From Muricea muricata (Eukaryota; Cnidaria; Anthozoa; Malacalcyonacea; Plexauridae): 64,000 nt of DNA. A program made the translations under genes and the position numbers. The stretch covers positions 20,083,040 to 20,147,039 of the forward strand of contig OY979716.1 in NCBI GenBank assembly GCA_963855995.1, read 5' to 3'. The notes beneath the pieces were generated by a model. The model worked only from the letters and a program-made list of their open reading frames with translations, was not told where the DNA came from and did no database searches. This document shows, one piece after another, positions 35,654-46,829 of the stretch. Each line of letters opens with the position of its first letter. Position 1 is the first letter of the stretch.

Positions 35654-36270
35654 CACAGAATAGTAAAGAAGAGAAAGCTCACTCCTTTGATCTTTTTGAC
35701 GCTGCCGCCACTAGACGCAACGCGCGTGCGCCGACGGCCGCCATGTTTCTGGCCAGGTCATCGCAGCCATAATAATAGGAAATTGTATTAGCTGGAGGCG
35801 TATTTACTGCTAAAAAACGATATTTTTTCTGATTTTGCCGTTTGTCGTGTCATTTTTGGTTAGAATATCAAAGTTAAAGCTACGTGGACTATTACTTTAA
35901 TGTTATGAAGCTTGAAACGATTTTGAAAGTCATCGAAATCATTCGAAGGAGTGGAGAGCAAACCAAGCATTATTTGCATGAATGATATTAAAGTACAGTA
36001 TTATTGCGAGTGTAAAATTTTACACACTTGAAAAACAGCAATCGATTTAGCTTGTCTTAATTCATTTTTGAACACATAACTGTCATGTCCTCTATCGGAT
36101 AACTGTTTACTGCATGCATAAGTTTCTATTTTATATACAAATATAAACTATTAAACGTGGTTACAATACATGTGATGTACAGATGAACATGCAGCATTAG
36201 AAAGGTATTTTTAGTTGTGTTGTCTAATTTTTTACGTGAATATGCAGTTGCAGTTAGCTGATCACGGACA

Positions 36271-36445
36271 CAGGGCCGAAACTAAAGCGTTAATTGGGGG
36301 GGTGCATATTCATATATTCGCGTTCTGCCCGACGAATTTCTTTTGAAATCAACGGTAATGACAACTGATTTCAAAAGAAATTCGTCGGCAGAACGTGAAT
36401 ATATGAATATACACCCCCCCAATTAACGCTTTAGTTTCGGCCCTG
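36271..36445. mobile_element. 175-bp hAT-type MITE nested in the P-element left arm
   Basis: Long palindrome starting CAGGGCCGAAACTAAAGCG and ending with its complement, with a short centre 'caacggtaatgacaactg'. CACGGACA (8 bp) stands on both sides (36263-36270, 36446-36453). The right arm of the P element has the uninterrupted counterpart (tgtacgtgat at about 41191). CAGGG ends with an 8-bp duplication are the hAT pattern. Confidence 0.9.
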
Positions 36446-37359
36446 CACGGACATCCACAGGTTAAACCTCACAAATTCACTGAAAATGATATTGTAACAG
36501 ACTGAATCGTTCTGGCAGAACAAATATTTATAAAAAGAGGGAAAATACATTGAAGGTAACACTATGAAAGTAGACATAGCTTTTGTCTTTTTGAATTTTT
36601 TGTTGAATCAACAAAAAAAGTTATGCTGGATAAATTGCCTTCTTTATATTTTCTGAAGTAACATAAATAGTTGTACTGGGTGGGTGAATCAAATTTGTGC
36701 TTTGCTCCAAAGTTTGTTTACATATGTATGAAGTACGTTATTCACAATTTGTTAAAATGTATCCAATCAGCTGTCAGTATCTTTTTCACTATGCAGTGTT
36801 CCACATCTGCTATTGGTGTAACATTGAATTCCTTGGACTTACTTGAATGATGTGATAAGATAAATTTATACAAAAGTATGATAATTTAAATGTGTTATGA
36901 GACAATAAATTTTATTGAATGAAGTATTGTTGCACATGAATGATATGTTTATTTGCTTTTTGCAAGGAGATGGACACTTGAGTTTGTAGCAGCAAAATGT
37001 ATTTTTCCGCCTACCAGACTGATGTGTGATGCTGTGTTTTATTACTCACAGTTTCTTATTAATTAGCCATAGTCATTTTACAACTTTCTACAATGGTGAT
37101 TGTATCATCCCCTTTGTTTTTTTTGAACTAACTCCTTCATAAAGACTGCTAAAGTTTTTTTCCAAATCAGTGTAGCTAAGTAGTTTCTTCAACATTGTGA
37201 ACACTAGTACTAACAACCTATCAAGGAATGCAAAATAGTGTGCCAGAGGAATTGTAATTAAGGCCACACCCCTCCCAGGTCTATTCGCATGTGTTTCTTT
37301 GCATTCACGAAGTCGATTCCTTTCACTCGAATATTTTCTTTGTTTTGTCATTAATCACA

Positions 37360-40300
37360 ATGTCAGCTTCAAAAAAACGCAAACCCGGAGGAACAAGAAC
37401 ACATTGCTCGGCCTGCAACTGCTCAAACAGCAAGGCATCGCGCCCGGACCTTAGTTTTTTCCGATTTCCTTCAGCCGCGACAAGGTAATGCGTAATGCTA
37501 TATTACAACTAATTCTATTATAATATAACAGCGTCATTAAAAAAGTTTCTTACAAAGAATTGCAAACAACCTTCATCAATATAGATCTAAAGAATGGGTG
37601 GTTGCGTGTCGACGTCAAGACCTTTTGAACAAAACGCCGAAATACTTGTACGTCAACTGCAGACTATGCTCTGAACACTTTGAGGATTGTATGTTTGTAA
37701 ATCCAGCGACGAAAAACCGTTTGAATGATATGGCAAAACCTAGCCTTTTTAACTTAAAAAACCCACCTCCAAAAGTCGGTTGTAAACGTCGAATTATAGA
37801 GAAAAAAGACGAGGCAGTGGAATCTGAAGGTAAATTTACGAGAGAGGATATACCCAAGGAGTGAAAGGCGGCGGGGTAGGATCATCAAAAAGGCATTCGA
37901 GTGCTGCAGGCGCGAGACCCGGTATGGGGCTATGTGGTTTCTCCGCCGAAAATTTTTAAATCCAGGGTCTCCCAAATGCTGTTTCATGCGTTTTTGGCAG
38001 GTATCTAACACAATTTTGACCGTGAAAACCCCCGCAAACAGTTGCCTCGCAAACTGCCCCGTGGCTCTAGCACCCCTGTTCACAACATGCCTTTAGCTAC
38101 TCGTAAATATCATTTCATCTTTCGGCATACAGCGTAACCTAGCTTCGTACAACACAAGTAACCAGGCAGTAGGCATTACTCTATATATAAAATAGTACTC
38201 TACAACATTCGTATGCCTGGTTACTTTTATTCTATTGTATACTTTTTTCGCAAACCCAAACAATGGTATCCAACCTTGTCAGTAAGCCATTTCTGTTGTG
38301 ATTGAAAACAAAACTGTTGACTATAAACAACTGTAACGGATAATGTATTACACCTCCAGACCATCGGTTGCATAACTAGAAAAAATCTATTTGTGCTTAG
38401 GAAAAAGACGGAGAAAAAACGAAAATACAGAGACCGTTTCACCCGTGCCCGTCGTCTCACATTGTAAGTCGAAATCATTAAGAAATCGTTTACAGATATT
38501 TACGATTTTATTATACGGTATACTTCACTGTATACTGTAGCTATATTTATATAAAATAATAATTAACATGTTAAGTAACGTCAAATATCAATCGTCATTT
38601 AATACAGCGCAAGATAGTATCACTGATGCGGAAAACCAAGAGGAAGATACAAATTTAACATGTACGAATGCTGAAAAAGGTACAATACGACTTGTAAACG
38701 AGTTATAAGGAATTCTAATACCAAGCAAAATAACGACTTTAATACCAACGTAAAATAACTACTTAAAAAGGGGTAATTAAATGTATATAATTCAAACATA
38801 ATTATAGAATCGGACGGGGCTACTACGTCGGATTTCACCAGCCAAACTAGTCCAGATCTTACCAGCAACACTCCCAGAAAACGAAAACTAAAACAGGCTT
38901 ACAAGTCAAAAAAAGACCAAGTGCAGAAAAAAAGAAAAATCACTGGAAGAAGCGTTATCAAAGTTACCAGACCATCTGGCAAATTTTATAAAAGAACAAG
39001 TTAAACTTTCCTCCAAGAAAAGTCATGGCAGACGATACTCACCTGAAATGAAAACCTTAGCACTTTCAGTCTATCATGCAAGTGGGAAAGCCTACAATGT
39101 GTTGTCAAAGTTATTTGTACTGCCAAAGAAAGCCACTCTAAAAAGATATATTGCAAAAATTCCAACTAGTGCTGGTATATGTCAAGGAGTTTTAAAGGCA
39201 ATTCAACAAAAGGTGGTCCATATGAATGACATGGAAAAGCTTTGCACCCTCTGCATAGATGAAATATCCCTAAAAAGTCATCTTTACTACAGCATCCCAG
39301 CAGATAAAATCATTGGTTTGGAAGACTTTGGTGGGGGATATAGAAGTAATAAAATTGCAACATCTGCTCTTACTATACTAATAAGAAGCATTTCTGGCAA
39401 TTGGAAGCAGCCGATTGGATATGCCTTAGTAAACGGTTCCTGTTCAACAGATATCTTAGATGGGCTTGTTCGGGAGGCCATTGATAAGCTTGATGCAATT
39501 GGCTTGAAAGTCAAAGTTGTGATGTCAGATATGGGCTAGAATTTTCAAAGCTGGGCTAATTATTTAGGAATTACACCCGAAAAACCATGGTTTGTACACA
39601 ACAAACAAGTCATCTTTCTCATGTTCGACCCACCGTATCTTATCAAGAGCATTAGAAATAATCTTATGAAATATTCATTTAAGTTTTCAAAATATGTTGC
39701 TTCATGGTCAGATATAGAGGCATTCTTCAACAAAGATAAATCCCTTCCTATCAGATGTGCACCAAAACTTACCGAAAGACATGTCCACCCAAATAATTTT
39801 GCTAAGATGAAAGTCAAACTTGCAACACAAATTCTGAGTCATACTGTTGCAGCTTCAATATGTACATATGTCAGCTTGGGTGTCCTGCCACAGTCTGCGA
39901 TGGGCACAGCAGAGTTCATTTCCCAATTTGACTCCCTATTTGACAGTGTTAACAGTTCTACACTAAGTTCAGCTAAAGATCTTAGACGACCTATCACAGC
40001 AAAATCCAACCATGTACAGTTTCTTAACAAAACCATTAGTTTCATAAAAAGCTTGAAAGTTTATGAAGGTGTTAGATGTAACAGGGAGGATCAAATGTCT
40101 CAACGGGTTGCTTGTGTCCTTGAATGCAATTCTTTTAATCTGGGAGGACCTAAAGCAGAACCACAATTTCAAGTTCTTGTTCACACGAAGATTAAACACA
40201 GACCCACTAGAAACTTTTTTTGGTACAATTCGACAGCAGGGAGGAAATTTTTATAACTCATCGCCAACTCAGTTCACTAGAGCATTTAGGAAACTACTTT

Positions 40301-40926
40301 TTAGTTCACTTCTTAATTCCAGTACTGGCAATTGTGCTGAAGATTTGGATTCACTCCTATCACAGTTTTCAAGCAACTCCAACAATGCTGTTCTGGTCCA
40401 CCCACCATCTCAACCACAGACACTGAATATTGGTGGTACAGACTACAGAGAGCTGGATGTAAGTTCCTCTATTGTTAAAGAAAATGCAGTGGCATATGTT
40501 GCAGGATATCTTTTAAAGAAGTGCTTTGATATTCATCAATGTTCATCTTGCAAAGAAATTTTGGCATCAACAAATTTGGATTCATCCAGCAAATTACTTT
40601 GCTATTTCAAAAACTATAAAGATGACAACAGTTCACGATTACAGATGCCTTCACAGTGCTTTCTTGACTACATTTTGCGCCTGGAAGACAGTTTTGTAAA
40701 ACATTTTTCAGTGTATACAAAGTCAACAAAGGTTGGTGATGATCTGCTGAAAATCTTTAAGTCCATGCCTGTAAATTTCCAACAGTGTCCAGCATTTCCA
40801 ATGGAGTATATGTTGAAGCTATTTCTGAGAATGCGTATCTACTACACCATAAAATTTGCAAACAGGGACTTCGCCTCTACACCAAAGAAAAAAAGCAGGA
40901 AATACATTAAAGTAAGTCATTTATAA
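37360..40926 (+). pseudogene. THAP-domain P-element transposase (THAP9-like), broken
   Basis: Exon 37360-37484 (GT donor) and exon 37585-37829 encode the THAP DNA-binding finger: CSAC near the start, the core Trp (KEWV), CSEHF and a variant AVPTIF box (AKPSLF). A small exon (about 38607-38680) and the long last exon (from about 38807) follow. After a shift in the A-rich run near 38930 the frame reads FIKEQVKLSSKK, then the catalytic core with CIDEIS (first Asp), VVMSDMG (second Asp) and DPLETFFGTIRQQGG (Glu near 40206-40250). Lesions: the A-run shift, TAG at 39537-39539 right after SDMG, and a one-base shift between about 40070 and 40130. The frame ends at 40926, though a GTAAGT at 40912 may be a donor. 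In life such a protein binds the element's ends and catalyses cut-and-paste transposition using GTP in P elements; this copy cannot. Confidence 0.88.
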
Positions 40927-41806
40927 AAGCATCTCCTTTCATGACATGGAAACTGAACATACAGCAGTTGTGAAGATTTGAACTGAGCTGTCTATTTCAG
41001 AGCATAAAGCATAGAGGCTAGAGCAGAGAGGGAACAATGTACTTTCTATTTGGGATTGGTACAGTTCAAGAGAACAATTAAGGGACGTTTAAAGGACTTT
41101 CACTGCTATTTCTCAGTATCAGGAAATGAAATTCATGGACTAAAAAATTGATCTTTATTTTAAGTGAATTTGCGAAGTCTATTCTGTTGATGTACGTGAT
41201 CAGCTAACTGCAACTGCATATTCACGTAAAAATTTAGACAACACAACTTATAAAACACCTTTCTAATGCTGCATGTTCATCTGTACATGTAACTCACGTT
41301 TAGTAATAGTTTATATTTGTATATAAAGTAGAAACCTATGCATGCAGTAAATAGTTATCCGATAGAGGACATGACGCAGTTATGTGTTCAAAAACGAAAT
41401 AGGACAAGCTAAATCGATTGCTGTTTTTCAAGTGTGTAAAATTTTACACTCGGAATGGTACTGTATTTTAATATCATTCATGCAAATAAATGCTTGGTTT
41501 GCACTCCACTCCTTCGAATGATTTCAATGACTTTCAAAATCGCTTCAAGCTTCATAACATTAAATTAATACTCTACGTACCTTTAACTTTGATATTCTAA
41601 CCAAAAATGACACGACAAACGGCAAAATCAGAAAAAATATCGTTTTTTAGCAGTAAATACGCCTCCAGCTAATACAATTTCCTATTATTCTGGCTGCGAT
41701 GACCTGGCCAGAAACATGGCGGCCGTCGGCGCACGCGCGTTGCGTCTAGTAGCGGCAGCGTCAAAAAGATCAAAGGAGTGAGCTTTCTGTTCTTTACCAT
41801 TCTGTG

Positions 41807-41813
41807 CCTCAGC
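41807..41813 (+). repeat. Target-site duplication CCTCAGC, right
   Basis: Exact 7-bp match to 35647-35653. Confidence 0.75.
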
Positions 41814-44800
41814 GAAGTAAACATCTCTAGAATATGGAAGTTGTCGAAAGACGAGACTATCGAGCTGTAATTCTCCAAGAAAATAGCACTGTGCAACTTT
41901 GTCTCTACGATTCTTTTTACGATGTGGCTTTTACTGATCCGAGTATACTTTTTTGACATTGCGCGCGGGGTTTCTGTAATTGCCTGAGAGACAAAATTGC
42001 TTTTAATATCTTGAAAGTGAACAGACTTAAATCTCCTTGTATCATTGATGTGAAACGTGTTCCTGGTAATAAGTATTCCTGGTTGTTTTATCATTTGTTC
42101 AAGTGGTAATTAATAAGATGATAAACTTTCTTAGATGAATCACAAGTTGGGGGTTCTATTTGTGTTTTTATTATTCATATTTTACAATTTCAATTTCTTT
42201 GTTAAAGGAAATTGTTTTGTATAAATTTTACATTTCTTTGTTGAAGGAAACCGTAAAATATTCATAATTTTAAATACATAAATATATGTTGATTTACTTT
42301 AAGTACAATATGTGTGCTTGTTCTGAAAGCACTCATTGTGATTTAAATATAAATGTAGTCAGATTTCAGACAGCATGTTTTGATTCTCATTTTAATAGCT
42401 ATTACATATGTACTTCAATTTTCTAATATGCATTTGTAGAAAAAATCTACTGGTTTGGTTGTCTCATGCATTTGATGTTAATAATGGAGATGATAGTGAC
42501 AATGGAAGTGCGATAATGAATGTGGTGAAGATGAAGAGATCACACATTTTGTAGGATCTAAAAACATTGGTGCTGCCCATGAAAAAAACAACCAAGATAA
42601 CTTGGAACAAGCATACGTTGCTTTTTGGGAAGACAAAATAGTGCAAGTTTGTGTTAGGTTATTATTTGGCTGGATAAAAAGACAATTGTTCTGGATTTAG
42701 ATCTGGAGGAGATTGGACTCATGTTGGTTAATAATTATGCACTATTGCCTCAGAATTATACAAGTATCAACACTCTTATGGCTGCAGGAAATATATATCA
42801 TTGATGCTTGTGTTGAACATATTAAGTATATAGAGCAGACATCTTTAGCATTAGGTGTTTTCAAATAATCTGGATAAAAAATGAACAGCTGAGGCATGTG
42901 TGTTAAGCTTTACATGCTTGTTATGTAGGGAAAGTAGGGGTGCATTTGACATGTGTCTCATACACCAGTCATTAATTTTTCATTCAAAAAATGTTATACC
43001 AAAGAGTCACATTCCTTAGTCAAAAGTACATTCCTTACATTACTTTCATTACATTAATTATTACATTCATATATATTTTATTGTAATTCAATATCAAAAG
43101 ACATCAGAATAGACATTAGAAAGACTTCAAAATATATTGTATATATATCAGATGTGTAAAATGTTTAAATGTTTGATTGTAAATTGTGTCTAATAAAGCT
43201 AGTTTATCATTGTTACTGTTATGACAACACTGCATATATCTGTTTACACACAAGTTGTTTTTAAATATAATTGTTCTGTGTGTATACTTGTTACAATAAA
43301 TGATTTTTTTTCTTACTGGATCCATAAATTTTTGAGACTTGTACCAAAAATCATGTTACAGAAATTAATCAAACATATGTTAAGCTCCATTTTAATTCAC
43401 AAGCTATGTAAAATATTTGATGAAGTTTGTGAAAGAACCTGGTAAGCATTGCTTGCCTAAATGATATATAGAAAATACTAATGATTATATTACATTGATG
43501 TTATATATTGGTCTTGTTTTGGTATGCAAAAACATCCAGTTTCATATCATTTGCTCATTCTACTACAGCATAAGCATAAGTTCAACTGAGGTTGACCCCC
43601 ACTCAATTTCACTGCATAATGGTATAGTGAAACCCAAGAATATTGTGAACATGATGAAGACCAAGAATCTTTTCAAAGTTCCATTCATCAATTCTATTTA
43701 AAAAATAAAAATATTCTATTTTGAATATAATTCTAGAATATAATATATGACAAGTCGCCAGGGGAAAACCAAATGCTAGCAATGCAATGTGCATGACAGG
43801 GGAAACCCCAAAGCTATAGTAAACAAATGTGAATCTGCGTACCTTTTTTCAAATCTGTATTTTGCTCTTTATTAAGTTTAAACGGTTCCTCTTTTGTCAA
43901 TCTGACATCAAGACCTATAAATCCGTAGAACAAACCAAATAATAAAATATAGTCTTTCCATACTAGACTGACGATCTCAGGTTACTCACAAGTTAAACAT
44001 AAATCTGTAAAAATTTTAATACAACACGTTTCACTTTTTAAACATTCTTGAAATACTAATACGGGAGATATTCGGCAGCAAATGCATCAATAGCACAACT
44101 TAGCTCCAAAGCATCAAAGTTCTTTACTAAAATTCACGAGAAATTGGGGAAATTAACTCGATATAAAGACATACCATATTTACCGCACGAAAAATGATAG
44201 GCAAATTTCAAAGGCGAATATCTCGAAAACGGTGAGAGGTTCTGATGGGTTCCGACAGTTTAAACGAAAGATAAGTGTTTGATCTAGCCTCTAGCCAAAA
44301 ATGAGCGAAATCGAACCATGGAAATTCGAGATTTTTGCTTTTGAAAATTGACACCCAAAACGGATTTGGGTAATCACATGACGACATAGCACTCCCTTCA
44401 AGAACGGAATTAAAGTAGTAAATGACGTTATACTTACACAATATTTCGTTTGTGGGTCCACCAATTGTTGTTAAAACATTTTGAATGGTATTCGAATGTG
44501 AATTTACATCAAAACGCGAAATATTTAGATGTTTTTAAGCCTGATGCTTATTTTCTAGTCGACTGGCCTCTTGCTAGCGCTCAGAAAATAACGTAATATC
44601 ATTGGTCGAAAAATGTCACGTGACAGCTGTCCAACCTCCTCTGGTTTGACATAAAGCCTTTATTTTAGGAATAGACCGCATAATTATTAACAGCATACGT
44701 AACTGTTGTCTCGCTCCTGGCTGAAATTCTGAACGTCCAGTTACCAAGGGGTTCGTTTAATGATCACGCATAAATTATGTGTGTGATTATGGTGAAGGAA

Positions 44801-45685
44801 CCGCTTCCAAAAGGTTATATGGAGCTATGCATCAGTGTGTGCATATAGGACTGAGTTTGTTTCCACTCTCTTCCGCAGAGGTTTTTTGTTTGTTTTAACT
44901 GGTGCCTTGAAGCCTCTGCATTTGCGTATTAAATTATCGCAAAATATAGCAAATTCCAAAAAGATATACATTTTCTCCAACATAAAATGAATATTTGTAA
45001 TTATAAACTATTTTACTTGCCATCTGTGATTAGATTTTGCGACCGAATTTCACGAATATCTATATCGGAGTCATCGCCACGCCATGCCATGTTCACGAAA
45101 TCGCTCGCTTGAACCTATATGGCAGAGGCTTCCCTTCTTTAATTTCAGCTTTCCATAATCCTCCGTGAACTTCAATATCTGTTGAAACGTCATGTAAGAC
45201 ATTGAAAAGGCACTAAAACAAAAAGAGCCTTCTGCGGATCTGTCGTAACTGAAACCACGTAAATAAATACTTGATACCAAATATCTAAATTTGCCAATTA
45301 TTCTAAAATATTAGAGGTGAAGATGCTGTCACATTATTCCTTTCACATTTATGCGATGTTTGTGATATAGTGAAGCACTTCTTTCCGTCGCATTTTATCA
45401 TTGTTATTTTGTGCTGGTCGCAGTTTAATTTGATTTAGGAAAATCGCTGATATGTAGAATGATACGAATATAATGCTGCCCGTGTACTTAGTGACACGGT
45501 AACAATGGCAAATAGTCTTGCTGTGCAATCTTTTAAACAAGTTCTTGTATTTAAATCTTTTGGAATCGTAACGTTTCTAAATTCCCTCAAATATTATCGA
45601 TATTGAGTTATCAAGAATAATAATTGTTTTATACGTCGCGTTTCAGTCGCGTCGAATGCAATTCAAGACCTAATGGACGATTTCG
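41814..45685. other. Non-coding stretch between P element and the next foldback
   Basis: No gene recognised over 3.8 kb. From 41834 an ATG frame (MEVVERRDYRAVILQENSTV) runs 41 codons to TGA, and the same frame stays open after that stop to about 42108. It could be a host exon relic that flanked the P insertion, but I do not recognise it. The rest is AT-rich with short frames only. Confidence 0.4.
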
Positions 45686-45955
45686 CCTATGGCCATGGCT
45701 AAAGAGGATGGGCGAGAGGTAAGTTTTCAAGATGGCGGCTGTTTTCTAGATTCTTAAAACGAGAACGAATGAACAATCAGACATTTATAACATTCCTAAA
45801 GCTCACCTTAACCCTTACCCTGAACCTAATCACAATTTAGGGGTGCTCAGCTGTCTGGTTCTTGATTCGTTCTCGTTTTAAAAATTTTAAAAAACATCCG
45901 CCACTTTGAAAACCTACCTCTCGTCCATCCCCTTTAGCCATGACCATTTCCCTTT
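45686..45955. repeat. Foldback element
   Basis: The left arm 'ggccatggctaaagaggatgggcgagaggta...aaaacgagaacgaat' (45690-45775) is inverted at 45865-45950. The arms differ at about one base in eight; the spacer is about 90 bp. Confidence 0.75.
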
Positions 45956-46118
45956 TAGACAAACTTTTGAATTAGGAACATTCATTTGCACAGCTGAAGT
46001 TTGCGAATTTTGTATAGTTTTGTATTATGCGCGAAAAAATGTAATCAGATTTCGAAATTTGATCACAATTTTCCGCGCATAATACAAAAGTGTACAAAAT
46101 TTGCAAATTTCACCGCAG

Positions 46119-46245
46119 TCACCCGGAATGCGTACAGTTCTAATATAGCATTCAGTGGGACAGCATCTGTTATATAATGTATATATTATGTAATAGATGC
46201 TGTCCCACTGAACGCTATATTAGAACTGTACGCACTTTGGGTGAC
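46119..46245. repeat. Near-perfect palindrome
   Basis: 'gtcaccc.gaatgcgtacagttctaatatagc.ttcagtgggacagcatct' is mirrored around 'ataatgtatatattat'. Segments of the dispersed 'gcaaccaaacttca..attttactaaatttaggatgctctttcc' family flank it (46298-46345). Confidence 0.82.
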
Positions 46246-46829
46246 CTGTGAGGCACAGGGCTGTATTTTCCATATTTTACAAATGAATATTTTGCAACCA
46301 AACTTCACCATTTTACTAAATTTAGGATGCTCTTTCCAGATGTGCTAATGAATGTTCCTAATTGAAAAGCTTGTCGAAAAGGGGAATCGTGCATTGATCG
46401 CTTGATGTTTGGATATATTCAGCGCATTTTATATCGTGTATCATATCATGGTCATTTGTTAGTAACGCTTTCGAAATACATTTTGACACAAATAAAAGCG
46501 AGCAAAAAATTCGTTTTATTGTAATGACATCGAAACGTCGTTCTAATAAAATAATTTTTATTAATTGTTCAAAATGTGCTTCATCATTGTATCTCGAGAA
46601 CCAATTTAGCTACAAGGTAAATTTGACACTGCCATCGAATCTAAACGACAGGTCACAGTTGCAACGCTGTTTGCTATGAAAGAGACACCTGCTCAGCCCT
46701 CGACCTCCATTTTGAGTTATCAGACTACGCTGGAGTTAAACTTAATAACAATGCGTATCAATAAGTTATTAGAGCAACAGGAAGCAGGAACACAGCAGTT
46801 CAAGCACAGCGAACGATATTCATCAGAGC

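Larger units (their letters stand above)
35654..41806 (+). mobile_element. P element/THAP9-like DNA transposon, full length but decayed
   Basis: Inverted ends start CACAGAAT(a/g)GTAAAGAA; the left arm is 35654-36487 (651 bp after removing a nested 175-bp MITE and its 8-bp duplication) and the right arm is 41157-41806 (650 bp). CCTCAGC flanks the element on both sides. The interior has a THAP zinc finger followed by a P-type transposase on +. The CA start and near-8-bp duplication agree with the P superfamily. Its transposase is broken in several places, so this copy is not autonomous. Confidence 0.9.

Noticed and set aside
35647-35654. Canonical 8-bp duplication for the P-type element
   Set aside because: Only seven bases (CCTCAGC) match next to the inverted ends; an eighth does not.
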